DNA of 64,000 bases from Acinetobacter bouvetii (GTDB lineage: Bacteria > Pseudomonadota > Gammaproteobacteria > Pseudomonadales > Moraxellaceae), in NCBI RefSeq assembly GCF_902753875.1, contig NZ_CADDTS010000032.1:1-64000 (forward strand), in the 5' to 3' direction. Positions 54,281-64,000 of the stretch are shown one piece after another. Within the stretch, counting starts at the first letter, position 1, and every line of letters starts with the position of its first letter. The translations under genes were made by a program, and so were the position numbers. The notes below the pieces were generated by a model. That model was not told the origin of the DNA. It searched no databases and worked only from the letters and a program-made list of their open reading frames with translations.

Positions 54281-56353
54281 TTAGTCAGGTAATTTAAAGT
54301 CAGTTACAGATTCACGTAATGATTCAGCCATATTTGCCAATTCAGATACAGAGCGCGCTGTATCGAATGTTGCAGTTGTTGTTTGAGAAGTAATTTCTTG
54401 TACAACGTTCATCGTAGTTGCAATGTGACCAGCAGAAGCCGACTGAAGTTTTGCAGCATCGGAAATGCTGGCAATCAATTTCGCCAGGTTGCTGGATACG
54501 TTTTGAATCTCATCCAGTGCTACACCGGCATCTTTAGACAAGTTCGCACCACGAACAACCTCTGATGTGGTTTGTTCCATTGAAATAACGGCTTCGTTGG
54601 TATCCGTTTGAATGGTTTTTACCAGACCTTCAATCTGTTTGGTTGCAGATGCTGAACGTTCTGCAAGACGCTGTACCTCATCCGCTACCACGGCGAAACC
54701 ACGACCCGCTTCACCTGCCATCGATGCCTGAATTGCAGCGTTTAATGCCAAGATGTTGGTTTGGTCGGCAATATCGTTAATCAAGGCAACGATGTTACCA
54801 ATTTCCTGAGAAGACTCACCCAAACGTTTAATACGTTTAGATGTTTCCTGGATCTGCTCACGAATCGTATCCATACCTTCAATAGAACGGTTTACAACGT
54901 CTGCGCCATTAGCAGCAATTTGTACCGAACGTTCCGCAACCACAGCAGATTCTTCTGCGTTTGACGATACCTGGTCAATAGACATTGCCATTTCGTTAAT
55001 CGCGGCAGATGCACCGGCAATTTCTTGTGCCTGATGTTCAGATGCTTCGGCAAGCTGGTTGGTAATGCCCTGCGTATTTGCCGTATATTGTGCTACTTCT
55101 TGAGATGTTTCGGTAATACGCGATACCAAGTCACGTAACTGGTCAATCGCGAAGTTAATGGAGTCGGCAATCGCACCGGTAAAATCTTCAGATACTGTTG
55201 CGTACGAACGTAAATCACCGTCTGCCAAGTCTGCAATTTCATCCAGTAAACGTAAAATCGCGTTTTGGTTACGGTCATATTCTTCTTGCAGACTGCTTAC
55301 ACGCTGTTTATCAGACTGACCACGTAAAGCAAGTAATTTGAATACACAGAACAAGAAGCCAACCAAGCAAAGAATCAGGAACAATGCAGGAATTGCAATT
55401 GCCAGACTTGAACCGGTAGACAGTTTGTTCAGGTTGGTTAACAGTTCATCTGATTGAGCAAAAATAGAAGAAGATGCCTGACGGACTTTTACAATCTGAG
55501 TCGAGTTTTTCAGAATCGTTGCAGATGCAGATTTCAGTACATCATCATACTCTGACTTAATACCTTCCAGTGATTCACGTAATGTTGGATCAGCAATACG
55601 TTCTACACCCAGTTCAGCACTACCATTAAGCTGTGCATTCAGATAAGAACCGAAGGTTTCAGTATCCGCACTGAAGTCATCCGCTGATTCACGCGAGTTA
55701 TCACTACCAGTCAATACCGAACTGATCGAACGTAAAATACGTTCTGCAATGAATACCTGGTTTTTCGCGATAACAACCTGATTAGATGGCACATTTTGAC
55801 GTGCCATTTGGTCAACCATCAAGTTGTATTCAGCCTGAATACCTGGAATCGATTCACCGATTGCAATGTTGGTATCGTAAAGCTTGTTAATCATTTTTTG
55901 TTGTGAAGCAATTAAATCAATCCCTTCAGATACTTTTGACCACTGCTTCTCAACTTCATCCAGCGCCATGGTATGCGCATGGATATCTTTTACCGTTTCA
56001 AGGTTTTCGGTAAAATCTTTTTGCGATTGAGTCAGTTTATCAATTGCTTCTTTGGTACCCGAAGCAGTTGCTTCAGTCGCCTGACGTGAAATCGTTTGAG
56101 ATAAAAGACGTAAATCACCGACACTACGCGTTAATTCGTTATTACGTGGCACACTATAGAACAAGTACAATAATAGGAATAGTGCTACGACCAGACAGAA
56201 AGCAGCCCCCATAATTAAAGGCTTGGACTTCTCACTGTCACCAAATACACGTGATAATTGCTCTGTTTGTGATTGAATCTTTGCTAATAAAGCATTCCCA
56301 CCCTTACGGCTGGTGCCTTCACCTGTATTCTTCTTTTTAAGTTTAAAGCCCAT
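54281..56353 (-). CDS. pilJ: PilJ, methyl-accepting chemosensory protein
   Basis: The 690-residue receptor has membrane helices at about 45-67 and 315-343, enclosing a ~245-residue periplasmic PilJ-type domain. A cytoplasmic helix follows with the signalling hairpin [35 protein letters not shown] near residue 545. PilJ senses pilus or surface contact and drives ChpA. The N-terminal 40 residues are basic and Ser/Lys-rich. It follows pilI by 45 bases and is followed by the hairpin-containing gap before chpA. Confidence 0.92.
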   Translation of the reverse strand: MGFKLKKKNTGEGTSRKGGNALLAKIQSQTEQLSRVFGDSEKSKPLIMGAAFCLVVALFLLLYLFYSVPRNNELTRSVGDLRLLSQTISRQATEATASGTKEAIDKLTQSQKDFTENLETVKDIHAHTMALDEVEKQWSKVSEGIDLIASQQKMINKLYDTNIAIGESIPGIQAEYNLMVDQMARQNVPSNQVVIAKNQVFIAERILRSISSVLTGSDNSRESADDFSADTETFGSYLNAQLNGSAELGVERIADPTLRESLEGIKSEYDDVLKSASATILKNSTQIVKVRQASSSIFAQSDELLTNLNKLSTGSSLAIAIPALFLILCLVGFLFCVFKLLALRGQSDKQRVSSLQEEYDRNQNAILRLLDEIADLADGDLRSYATVSEDFTGAIADSINFAIDQLRDLVSRITETSQEVAQYTANTQGITNQLAEASEHQAQEIAGASAAINEMAMSIDQVSSNAEESAVVAERSVQIAANGADVVNRSIEGMDTIREQIQETSKRIKRLGESSQEIGNIVALINDIADQTNILALNAAIQASMAGEAGRGFAVVADEVQRLAERSASATKQIEGLVKTIQTDTNEAVISMEQTTSEVVRGANLSKDAGVALDEIQNVSSNLAKLIASISDAAKLQSASAGHIATTMNVVQEITSQTTTATFDTARSVSELANMAESLRESVTDFKLPD

Positions 56354-56398
56354 CCAGCTTCTCCCCGAGTTTTGCTATCATTCTTCAGCGTGCGACGA

Positions 56399-56935
56399 TT
56401 AGTTTATAAATTTTATAGATGCGTTCATGTATTTTGGGTTTTGCAATAAACGACTAAATAAGAAAACATGCCAGTGTTGATTATGTTGATAAAAATAGCC
56501 CTGACAATATTCTTGTAAATTGCGATCTAACTCACCGTGTTTAGAAAAGAAACTTTTCTTGTTAAAGTGTTGAATCCCCAAAACCTGATCCACAACCAAA
56601 CCGACATAATGGTCATTATGACTAATACACAATACTTTTTGAGTAGGTGAAAACTGACTGCGATGCCCAGAAACATAATGAGCCAGATCAGCGACCGAAA
56701 GTAAACGTCCCCGAATATTCGCCAGACCCATAACCCACGATTGGGTATTTGGGACTGGTGTATATTTAGGTGGGTAAATCACTTCAGCTACTTCACCCAA
56801 AGGAGCAACAAAATATTGCCCCATCATCTCAAAAGCAATGCCTGACCATCGGTTTACTTCATTTTCAGTTGTTACGTAGTTTTTATTGCCACGCTTTGCA
56901 ATCCGAAGTAATTCGATAAATCCATTAGCTGCCAT
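56399..56935 (-). CDS. pilI: PilI, CheW-like adaptor
   Basis: The 178-residue CheW-domain protein couples PilJ to ChpA. The domain (about 30-165) shows VAPLGEVAEVIYPPKYTPVP, WVMGLANIRGRLLSVADL and HNDHYVGLVVDQVLGIQHF, typical of CheW. It lies 5 bases after pilH and is followed by pilJ. Its ATG is at 56935 in a tight operon junction. Confidence 0.92.
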   Translation of the reverse strand: MAANGFIELLRIAKRGNKNYVTTENEVNRWSGIAFEMMGQYFVAPLGEVAEVIYPPKYTPVPNTQSWVMGLANIRGRLLSVADLAHYVSGHRSQFSPTQKVLCISHNDHYVGLVVDQVLGIQHFNKKSFFSKHGELDRNLQEYCQGYFYQHNQHWHVFLFSRLLQNPKYMNASIKFIN

Positions 56936-56940
56936 AGAGC

Positions 56941-57321
56941 TTATCCTGCATTGAGGTGGTGTTTTATCACATCAATTAATTGTTTTTCGTCTACAGGTTT
57001 AGTTAAATAATCACTTGCCCCTTGACGCTTACCCCAAACGCGGTCTGTTGCCTGATCTTTGGTACTGACAATCACAATTGGAATGTGTTTAGTCGTAGAA
57101 CCACGAGCAATTTGACGAGTCGCTTGGAAACCATTAACGCCAGGCATTACCACATCCATAAGCACAAGATCCGGTAATTCTGCTTGTGCCATTGTGACAC
57201 CATCAGCACCATTCGCCGCTTCAATGACATCAAAGCCATGCTTGGTTAAAATTTCTTTAAAACGAAATGTTTCTGTAGGTGAATCATCGACAATAAGGAT
57301 ACGTGACATGCTTTTCCCCAA
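56941..57321 (-). CDS. pilH: PilH, CheY-like response regulator
   Basis: The 126-residue receiver domain has the acidic pair IVDDSPTE, the phospho-acceptor Asp in PDLVLMDVVMPG, the switch Ser/Thr in IVIVSTKD and the Lys in YLTKPV. PilH antagonises or complements PilG in controlling pilus retraction and cAMP. It begins 11 bases after pilG and ends 5 bases before pilI. Confidence 0.92.
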   Translation of the reverse strand: MGKSMSRILIVDDSPTETFRFKEILTKHGFDVIEAANGADGVTMAQAELPDLVLMDVVMPGVNGFQATRQIARGSTTKHIPIVIVSTKDQATDRVWGKRQGASDYLTKPVDEKQLIDVIKHHLNAG

Positions 57322-57332
57322 TAAAAATAAAC

Positions 57333-57716
57333 TTATGCTGTTACGTGGTTACGGATTGCGTTTAACAATTCATCTTTACTGAAAGGTTTAGTTAAATATT
57401 CATCCGACCCGACAACACGGCCTTTAGCCTGATCAAATAAACCGTCTTTACTTGACAACATAATGACAGGAATATTTTGATAATTTTGAGAATTCTTGAT
57501 CAATGCACAAGTTTGATAACCATCCAAACGTGGCATCATAATATCGACAAATACGATATCCGGGTTTGCTTCGGCAATTTTTGATAGTGCTTCAAAACCA
57601 TCTACCGCGGTCACGACTTCACAACCTTCACGTTGTAGTAATGTTTCTGCTGTACGACGAATGGTTTTTGAATCATCAATCACCATGACTTTTAGATTTT
57701 GGAATTTATCGTCCAT
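57333..57716 (-). CDS. pilG: PilG, CheY-like response regulator, first gene of the Chp operon
   Basis: The 127-residue receiver domain has VIDDSKTIRR, the phospho-acceptor Asp in PDIVFVDIMMPR, the switch in VIMLSSKD and Lys in YLTKPF. PilG promotes pilus extension downstream of ChpA. It is the promoter-proximal gene of a six-gene unit running pilG-pilH-pilI-pilJ-chpA-cheW; its promoter is in the 279-base gap shared with the divergent DUF4124 gene. Confidence 0.93.
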   Translation of the reverse strand: MDDKFQNLKVMVIDDSKTIRRTAETLLQREGCEVVTAVDGFEALSKIAEANPDIVFVDIMMPRLDGYQTCALIKNSQNYQNIPVIMLSSKDGLFDQAKGRVVGSDEYLTKPFSKDELLNAIRNHVTA

Positions 57717-57995
57717 TTAATGACCCTTCCCATTTTTAGAATGTACAAACAATTTCGGTCGAAAGTTTTATTACAAGTTATGAACATTTTTAACATATCT
57801 TTACTTGCATTATCAATGAACATTTTCCGCACAAAGACTCACTTTCCAATATTTTCAACAACAGCTTCACACTTTCTACCGACCAATGATTTTTTTTTGA
57901 CACAGAACAGTTTTTTATTGTCAAGTTTGGGGCTAATATACCCTTTTTATTACTTTTAAAATAAGTAACTTAGTCAACTTTACTTGGGGGTTTCA

Positions 57996-58640
57996 ATGCA
58001 AAGTCAGTTTAAACAAAAACTTGCTTTCATTGCGCAAAAAAAAATGACCAGAAAATTCATTTTTCTCTCTTTCATATTTTTTTATTCTGCAACTGTATTT
58101 GCTGCTGACGCTCCTCCAAAAGCCACATGGTATCGTTACTATGATAGCAAAGGTGTAGCCAATCTCAGTAGCAATGTTACGCCCAATCATATCCGCTATG
58201 GGTATGAAGCTCTAGATCAAAATATGCAGGTGATTAAACGCAACCGTGCTTACAATGTTGAAGCCGACATTAAACAGGCACCACAACGTGCTGCACAGGC
58301 CAAACAAAATGCAACGGATTTAAAACTCAAAAATGCCTATGGCAACAGTCAAGTCGCCACCAATAAGCGTAATGATGCACTCATAAGTATTAAAAAGCAG
58401 ATTGCCTTCCAACAAGACCAGCTTAAACAATTACAAAATGACCGTATTTTCTTTAAACGTCAGCAAATGGAACATTTACGCAAAGCTGAAGGCATTCCCA
58501 CCAACTTAAAAAACACCCTAGATAATAATCAAAAAAATATTGAAGCTAAAAAAGAAACGATTCAATCGTTACAAATGCACTATCGAAATACCCAAGCAGA
58601 ATACGACAGAATTATCGCTCGCTTAAAAGCTCTTGAATAA
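57996..58640 (+). CDS. DUF4124 protein with coiled-coil tail, exported
   Basis: A signal peptide (about 1-37, LSFIFFYSATVFAAD) precedes a DUF4124-like domain (about 40-70) with the characteristic TWYRYYDSKGVANLSSNVTP and HIRYGYEALD. A ~140-residue region rich in Gln, Lys and Asn follows (about 75-214), whose second half is a heptad coiled coil. The ATG at 57996 is preferred because GGGGG lies five bases before it; an upstream TTG is in frame. It is periplasmic, possibly wall-binding. It is divergent from pilG and followed by the efflux genes after 63 bases. Confidence 0.8.
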   Translation: MQSQFKQKLAFIAQKKMTRKFIFLSFIFFYSATVFAADAPPKATWYRYYDSKGVANLSSNVTPNHIRYGYEALDQNMQVIKRNRAYNVEADIKQAPQRAAQAKQNATDLKLKNAYGNSQVATNKRNDALISIKKQIAFQQDQLKQLQNDRIFFKRQQMEHLRKAEGIPTNLKNTLDNNQKNIEAKKETIQSLQMHYRNTQAEYDRIIARLKALE

Positions 58641-58703
58641 ATTGCATTTGTTATATCATGAGCTTAATTTATGCAACAATAAATAAAAAAAGGATTTACA
58701 CGC

Positions 58704-59831
58704 ATGCTATCAGGACAGCGTATTAAAACAAATAAATTAAGCCATCACATACAGCCTTTAGCATGTAGTGTCCTGTGTTTAAGCCTGCTGCTCAGTGCTT
58801 GCAAAAAAGACCAGACAGAAAAACCTGTTGAAATTTCAAAAAAAATTGAATTGATTCAGCAAGATTTGGTTGTAGTACAAGATGGCACATCTGTAGCAAA
58901 AACTGCCTTCACAGGTACTCTTCGTGCTGTTAATCAAAGCAGCATTCAAGCCCAGGTGAATGCCACAGCAACCGCTGTAAATGCACAGGTTGGTCAAGCA
59001 GTTTCTAAAGGTCAAGTCTTGGTTCGGCTTAATAATCAAGATAATGCTGCACGTTTAGCTCAAGCTAGAGCAAATTTAGCTTCCACCCAAGCGCAGGCCA
59101 ATCTGGCTAAAAACATGATGCAGCGAAAAAAACGCTTATTTGATCAAGGTTTTATTTCCAAAGTCGAATATGAACAGGCCACAGTCGACTATCAGGCACA
59201 GCTTGAAAATGTACACGCCCAACAAGCAAATGTGAATATTGCTGAAAAAGCCGATCGGGATGGAACGATCCTCAGCCCAATTTCTGGTGTAATTACCCAA
59301 CGTCAGGTTGAAACAGGACAAACGGTTGCTGCCGGGCAGACCTTATTTGAAATTGTTGATCCAAATCATTTAGAACTCCAGGCCAAACTGCCAAGTGATA
59401 TGCAAGCTGCTCTAAAAGTTGGACAAAATATTCAATACACGATTCAAGGCAATCCTGCTGCACTTAGTGCAGTAGTCACCCGTATTTCTCCGATTGCCGA
59501 TCCCGCCAGCCGTCAAATAGAATTCTTTGCCAACCCCAATGAAACCATTAACTCTCGAAGTATCGGTGCTTTTGTAGAAGGCTATATTCTGTCTTCGAGC
59601 TCTGTTTCAGGCCAACTTATTCCTTTAGACACGATTCAGAACATCAAAGACCAACCTTATGTATGGCTTATCCGAAATAACAAGATTGAAAAAGTAAAAC
59701 TTAACATTCTAGAACAGCGCTATAAGGATAATTTAGCTGTCGTTCAAGGGCTACAACACGGCGACCGAATTAGTCGTATTAAATTCAATGATCAAGATAT
59801 ACATCAACAGGTCATCATCAATCAAAAATAA
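58704..59831 (+). CDS. RND efflux periplasmic adaptor (membrane fusion protein), lipoprotein
   Basis: A lipobox LLLSAC gives an acylated Cys33. The core has the biotinyl-lipoyl half motifs (VNATATAVNAQVGQAVSKGQVLV and GTILSPISGVITQRQVETGQTV) enclosing an alpha-helical hairpin (about 115-185), followed by beta-barrel domains. It bridges the RND pump at 59855 to an outer-membrane channel. No channel gene is adjacent. The adaptor starts 63 bases after the DUF4124 gene and ends 23 bases before the pump. Confidence 0.92.
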   Translation: MLSGQRIKTNKLSHHIQPLACSVLCLSLLLSACKKDQTEKPVEISKKIELIQQDLVVVQDGTSVAKTAFTGTLRAVNQSSIQAQVNATATAVNAQVGQAVSKGQVLVRLNNQDNAARLAQARANLASTQAQANLAKNMMQRKKRLFDQGFISKVEYEQATVDYQAQLENVHAQQANVNIAEKADRDGTILSPISGVITQRQVETGQTVAAGQTLFEIVDPNHLELQAKLPSDMQAALKVGQNIQYTIQGNPAALSAVVTRISPIADPASRQIEFFANPNETINSRSIGAFVEGYILSSSSVSGQLIPLDTIQNIKDQPYVWLIRNNKIEKVKLNILEQRYKDNLAVVQGLQHGDRISRIKFNDQDIHQQVIINQK

Positions 59832-59854
59832 AAAATAAGCACAGGATTGTTGTT

Positions 59855-62800
59855 ATGTGGTTTACCCGAATTAGTGTTAAATATCCTGTTTTCACCATCA
59901 TGATGATGCTGTGTTTACTGGTATTGGGTTTGGCATCCTGGCAACGCATGGATGTTGAAGAATTTCCCGATGTCGATTTTCCCTTTGTCGTTGTTTACAC
60001 CAGTTATCCTGGGGCATCACCTGAAACAATTGAATCTGAAATCACCAAGAAAATGGAAGAAAAAATCAATACCATTTCAGGTTTAAAACAGGTGATTTCC
60101 CAGTCCAGTGAAGGTCTTTCGACTATTATTGTCGAATTTAATCTTGATGTTTCTTCTGCCGTGGCTGCGCAAGATATTCGCGATAAAATTGCTCCTGTCA
60201 CAGCCGGTTTTCGTGATGAAATTCAAGATCCAGTGGTAGAACGTTATGACCCGACCGCCAATGCAATTATGTCGATTGTTTTTGAGTCGAATAATATGCC
60301 CTTACGCGATTTGAGTTCCTATTTAAATCAACGTATTGTTCCGCAATTGCAAACCGTTCCGGGCGTAGGTGCAGTCAATTTACTGGGCGATGCCCAACGT
60401 CAAATCCGTATTGAAGTTGAACCACAAAAATTACAAAGCTTTGGAATTGGTGTCGATCAAGTCATTAATACTTTAAAAGGTGAAAACATTGAAGTGCCGG
60501 GTGGAACTTTAAAACAACCCACATCCGAACTGGTTGTTGAAATCAAATCTAAAGTCATTCACCCACAATCCTTTGGTGACTTGGTTGTAGCCAATAAAAA
60601 TGGAGCACCTATTTTCCTAAAACAGGTGGCAAAAATTGAAGACAGTCAGGCTGATCTTGAATCAAGTGCATATTTAAATGGTAAAAATGCAGTCGCAATT
60701 GATATTTTACGTAGCTCGGATTCCAATGTCATTGAAGTGGTCAATGCAACCTACAAGGCCATAGAAAAAATACAAAAGCAACTTCCTGAAGGAACAATCG
60801 CTAAAGTCGTGGTCGATAGTTCCAAAGGTATCCGCGGCAGTATTAAAGATGTCGCGCGTACCATCATTGAAGGTGCAATTTTAGCAGTTTTCATTGTATT
60901 GCTTTTTTTAGGCTCTTTCCGCTCAACTGCTATTACTGGCTTAACCCTGCCAATTGCCTTGTTAGGTACACTCACCTTTATTTGGGCCTTTGGTTTTTCT
61001 ATCAATATGATGACCCTGTTGGCACTTTCCCTCAGTATCGGTCTTCTTATTGATGACGCCATTGTGGTTCGGGAAAATATAGTCCGGCATACTGACATGG
61101 GCAAAGACCCGGTAACAGCTGCTCTTGACGGCACCAAAGAGATTGGCTTAGCGGTACTCGCAACAACCCTGACTATTGTTGCCGTTTTTTTACCGGTCGC
61201 ATTTATGGGCGGGATTATTGGTAAATTTTTCTATCAATTCGGGGTCACAGTCAGCGCTGCAGTACTGATTTCCATGTTTGTCAGCTTCACTCTTGATCCT
61301 ATGCTGTCCGCACATTGGGCTGAAAAGCACGATCCCAATAAGCAACCCGGCAGAATCAAACGATTCTTCAACTGGATCTCGCATAAGCTGGATAATTTAA
61401 GTCACTATTATGAAAAATTGCTGAAACTGGCACTGCGTTTCCGGGTCATCACCCTCATCGTTGCAATTGCTTCACTCTTTGGCGCATTGGGGTTGTCCAA
61501 ACTGATAGGGACCGAGTTCGTTCCGGTTCCAGATAAAAATGAAATCCGGATTAAATTTGAAACACCGGTAGATGCATCTTTGGAATATTCACAAGCCAAG
61601 TTGTTGCAAGTTGAACATATTATTCGCCAGCAGCCAGATGTCCTTAACACGTACAGCATTATTAATGGAGTCACAGACCGTGGGAAAAACCATGTCAGTA
61701 TTCGGGTCAGTGTAACGCCACGTCTGGAACGCGATAAAACCCTCACCCAGCTGAATAACGAGTTCCGTCAGCGCCTGCAAAGTGTTGCTGGAATTACCAT
61801 CACTTCGGTCGCTTCCGCGGATGAAACTGTTTCCGGCGGACAAAAACCGGTTCTGATTTCAATCAAAGGACCCGATCTGGATGAATTACAAAAAATCTCC
61901 GACCGTTTTCTTGCAGAAATTGCCAAAGTTGACGGTATTGTCGATCTGGAAAGCTCGCTAAAAGAACCTAAAGCCACGTTGGCTGTAGATATCAATCGCA
62001 TATTGGCCAGTGATTTAGGTCTTTCGGTAAACCAGATTGCCAATGTGATACGCCCACTGATCGCAGGTGATGATGTCACCACATGGCAAGATGAGAAAGG
62101 TGAAACCTATGATGTCAATCTGCGTTTGACTCAAAGTAAACGCACCCTGCCGAGTGACATTGAGAACCTTTACCTCAATTCACAAAAAACCGATGCTTCT
62201 GGACAGCCTATTTTAGTACCACTAGCCAGTGTAGCCACATTTAGAGAAAGTCTGGGCGCTTCGCAGATTAACCGTCGTGACTTGGCTCGCGAAGTGCTGG
62301 TCGAAGCCAATACTGCAGGACGACCTGCGGGTGATATTGGGGCAGATATTAAAAAAATTGAAGACAACTTTGATTTACCACCCGGTTATAGCTTTGCTAC
62401 GCAAGGCGCTAACAAAGACATGGCAGAGTCCGCCGGTTATGCCCTGACGGCTATTACACTCTCGATTGTATTTATCTATATTGTACTCGGTTCACAATTT
62501 AACAGCTTTATTCATCCAGCTGCGATTATGGCCTCTCTCCCCCTTTCCCTGATTGGGGTATTTCTGGCGCTCTTCCTGTTTAATTCCACCCTGAACCTGT
62601 TTTCTATTATCGGGATTATCATGCTGATGGGACTGGTCACCAAAAATGCCATTCTGCTGATTGATTTTATCAAAAAAGCCATGGACCGCGGTGAAGATCG
62701 TTATGATGCCATTATTATGGCTGGTAAAACTCGATTACGCCCCATTTTAATGACCACCAGCGCTATGGTGATGGGCATGATTCCTTTGGCACTGGGCTTA

Positions 62801-62959
62801 GGCGAAGGTGGCGAACAGAGTGCACCGATGGCCCATGCCGTGATTGGGGGGGTAATCACCTCTACCCTCTTGACTCTAGTCGTAGTGCCAGTCATCTTTA
62901 CCTACCTGGATGACTTTAAGAATTTTATGACGCGCCAAATCCGAAAAATCATGGCATAA
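59855..62959 (+). CDS. RND efflux pump permease (HAE1-type)
   Basis: The 1034-residue protein has twelve membrane helices with two large periplasmic loops. The helix-4 proton-relay Asp pair is in SIGLLIDDAIVVREN (about 395-409) and there is a Lys in the LVTKNAILLIDFIKKAM segment of helix 10 (about 920-937). Such pumps expel drugs, detergents or metabolites in exchange for protons. The two loops carry porter-domain folds typical of AcrB relatives. With the adaptor it forms a two-gene unit and would need a shared outer-membrane channel such as a TolC homologue. The substrate is not known. Confidence 0.93.
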   Translation: MWFTRISVKYPVFTIMMMLCLLVLGLASWQRMDVEEFPDVDFPFVVVYTSYPGASPETIESEITKKMEEKINTISGLKQVISQSSEGLSTIIVEFNLDVSSAVAAQDIRDKIAPVTAGFRDEIQDPVVERYDPTANAIMSIVFESNNMPLRDLSSYLNQRIVPQLQTVPGVGAVNLLGDAQRQIRIEVEPQKLQSFGIGVDQVINTLKGENIEVPGGTLKQPTSELVVEIKSKVIHPQSFGDLVVANKNGAPIFLKQVAKIEDSQADLESSAYLNGKNAVAIDILRSSDSNVIEVVNATYKAIEKIQKQLPEGTIAKVVVDSSKGIRGSIKDVARTIIEGAILAVFIVLLFLGSFRSTAITGLTLPIALLGTLTFIWAFGFSINMMTLLALSLSIGLLIDDAIVVRENIVRHTDMGKDPVTAALDGTKEIGLAVLATTLTIVAVFLPVAFMGGIIGKFFYQFGVTVSAAVLISMFVSFTLDPMLSAHWAEKHDPNKQPGRIKRFFNWISHKLDNLSHYYEKLLKLALRFRVITLIVAIASLFGALGLSKLIGTEFVPVPDKNEIRIKFETPVDASLEYSQAKLLQVEHIIRQQPDVLNTYSIINGVTDRGKNHVSIRVSVTPRLERDKTLTQLNNEFRQRLQSVAGITITSVASADETVSGGQKPVLISIKGPDLDELQKISDRFLAEIAKVDGIVDLESSLKEPKATLAVDINRILASDLGLSVNQIANVIRPLIAGDDVTTWQDEKGETYDVNLRLTQSKRTLPSDIENLYLNSQKTDASGQPILVPLASVATFRESLGASQINRRDLAREVLVEANTAGRPAGDIGADIKKIEDNFDLPPGYSFATQGANKDMAESAGYALTAITLSIVFIYIVLGSQFNSFIHPAAIMASLPLSLIGVFLALFLFNSTLNLFSIIGIIMLMGLVTKNAILLIDFIKKAMDRGEDRYDAIIMAGKTRLRPILMTTSAMVMGMIPLALGLGEGGEQSAPMAHAVIGGVITSTLLTLVVVPVIFTYLDDFKNFMTRQIRKIMA

Positions 62960-62972
62960 TAAATCCATAACC

Positions 62973-63009
62973 ATGAGGTGACATTCTGAAATGTTCACCT
63001 CATTTTTTT
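62973..63009 (+). terminator. Terminator of the RND pump operon
   Basis: ATGAGGTGA and TTCACCTCAT pair around a short loop, followed by TTTTTTT, 13 bases after the pump stop codon. Confidence 0.88.
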
Positions 63010-63055
63010 ATCGTATACTCTTATGCTTTAACGCTTAATTATCAGGACAGTTTCC

Positions 63056-64000
63056 ATGCGCGCGAGTCGCTTTTTATTTGCTACGTTAAGAGAAACCCCA
63101 AATGATGCTGAAGTGATCTCACATCAGCTCATGTTACGTGCGGGGATGATTCGTAAATTGGCTTCGGGTTTATACACTTGGTTGCCGATGGGTGTACGTG
63201 TGCTAAATAAAGTAGAAGCGATTGTACGCGAAGAAATGAACCGTGCCGGTTCGCTTGAAACCTTGATGCCCGTGACTCAACCGGCAAGCTTATGGGAAGA
63301 ATCTGGCCGTTATGTTCAGTATGGTCCTGAACTGTTACGCTTCAAAGATCGTCATACCAATGACTTTGTACTTGGTCCAACACATGAAGAAGTCATTACA
63401 GACCTTGCACGTAACGAATTGAAAAGCTACAAACAGCTGCCAATCAATTTCTATCAAATTCAAACCAAATTCCGTGACGAAGTTCGCCCACGTTTTGGTG
63501 TGATGCGTTCACGTGAATTCATCATGAAAGATGCTTATTCTTTCCATGTTGATCAAGCTTCATTACAAGAAACCTATGACAATATGTATGCTGCATATTG
63601 CCGTATCTTTAGCCGTCTTGGTTTAAATTTCCGTCCGGTACAGGCAGATACAGGTTCAATTGGTGGTTCAGGTTCGCATGAATTCCACGTATTGGCTTCA
63701 AGTGGTGAAGATGATATCGCCTTCTCGACTGAATCAGATTACGCAGCCAATGTCGAAATGGCAGAAGCCATTCTTGTGGGTGAGCGTGCAGCTCCAACTC
63801 AAGACTTAAAACTTGTAGAGACGCCAAATCAAAAAACCATTGCAGATGTATCAGCATTCTTAAAATCTGACCCAGCTCAATCGGTTAAAGCCTTACTTGT
63901 ACAAGGTGTTGCTGAAGAAGGTAAAACAGCACCTGTGGTTGCCCTATTCCTTCGTGGTGACCACGAGCTGAATGAAATTAAAGCTGAAAAACATACGGCT
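63056..64000 (+). CDS. proS: Prolyl-tRNA synthetase, N-terminal 315 residues (continues past the window)
   Basis: It charges tRNA-Pro with proline. The bacterial-type enzyme begins [20 protein letters not shown]. Class II motif regions are visible: motif 1 with [20 protein letters not shown], and motif 2 with [26 protein letters not shown], before the start of the YbaK-like editing insertion (from about residue 225). The gene runs off the right edge in an open frame; the proline-binding C-terminal half is not seen. It starts after the RND terminator with CAGGACAGTTTCC before ATG. Confidence 0.95.
   Translation, partial: MRASRFLFATLRETPNDAEVISHQLMLRAGMIRKLASGLYTWLPMGVRVLNKVEAIVREEMNRAGSLETLMPVTQPASLWEESGRYVQYGPELLRFKDRHTNDFVLGPTHEEVITDLARNELKSYKQLPINFYQIQTKFRDEVRPRFGVMRSREFIMKDAYSFHVDQASLQETYDNMYAAYCRIFSRLGLNFRPVQADTGSIGGSGSHEFHVLASSGEDDIAFSTESDYAANVEMAEAILVGERAAPTQDLKLVETPNQKTIADVSAFLKSDPAQSVKALLVQGVAEEGKTAPVVALFLRGDHELNEIKAEKHTA

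Overview
The window looks like chromosomal DNA of an Acinetobacter species (Moraxellaceae, Gammaproteobacteria). The evidence is a DcaP-type porin with a Gln-rich coiled-coil N-terminus, a pilGHIJ-chpA twitching/chemosensory cluster with an unusually short ChpA, moderately AT-rich coding DNA, very AT-rich intergenic DNA, and many small Acinetobacter-type genes. I cannot name the species.

Layout. Positions 1-126 are the end of an IS30-family insertion sequence, abutting a two-gene Hachiman-like (HamA nuclease / HamB helicase) phage-defence operon on the minus strand (124-3211). A repeat-rich spacer follows, then an orphan ATP-dependent dihydroxyacetone kinase. From 5.4 to 14 kb lie housekeeping and accessory genes: a diguanylate cyclase, a second peptide deformylase, an MHS-type transporter, a DUF2505 protein, a probably frameshifted small gene, PnuC, and a crotonase-hydrolase-TetR operon. 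At 15.5-19.2 kb is a PNAG exopolysaccharide operon that contains pgaBCD but no pgaA. From 19.4 to 24.7 kb come a GNAT acetyltransferase, a 7TMR-DISM diguanylate cyclase, an FKBP isomerase, an MgtC-like protein, YaeQ and a COG0523 metallochaperone GTPase.

From 25 to 37.6 kb there is an MhpA-like flavin hydroxylase, a GST, a TetR-MFS-LysR operon with a visible operator, an acyl-CoA thioesterase, a patatin-like lipoprotein, the DcaP porin, a nitroreductase and a Bcr/CflA pump. From 37.7 to 43.4 kb are a FUSC protein, a YcxB protein and a probably Fur-controlled PepSY-flavodoxin-reductase fusion. A decayed YdcF-family pseudogene and a DUF2750 gene precede an array of eight tRNA genes (four Val-TAC, four Asp-GTC) driven by a near-ideal sigma70 promoter. 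Then come a cytosolic YkuD enzyme, a DUF454 protein, a DUF1853 protein, an entericidin-like lipoprotein and dapE.

The last 15 kb holds the Chp/Pil chemosensory operon for type IV pili (pilG-pilH-pilI-pilJ-chpA-cheW, minus strand). Divergent from it is a DUF4124 coiled-coil protein followed by an RND efflux adaptor and permease, and then the start of proS, which runs off the window.

The most distinctive items are the Hachiman-like operon whose stop codon may lie inside the IS end, the pga locus lacking its outer-membrane porin, the YdcF pseudogene, the tRNA array and its promoter, and several unassigned palindromic operators. All calls come from reading the sequence; no database search was run.
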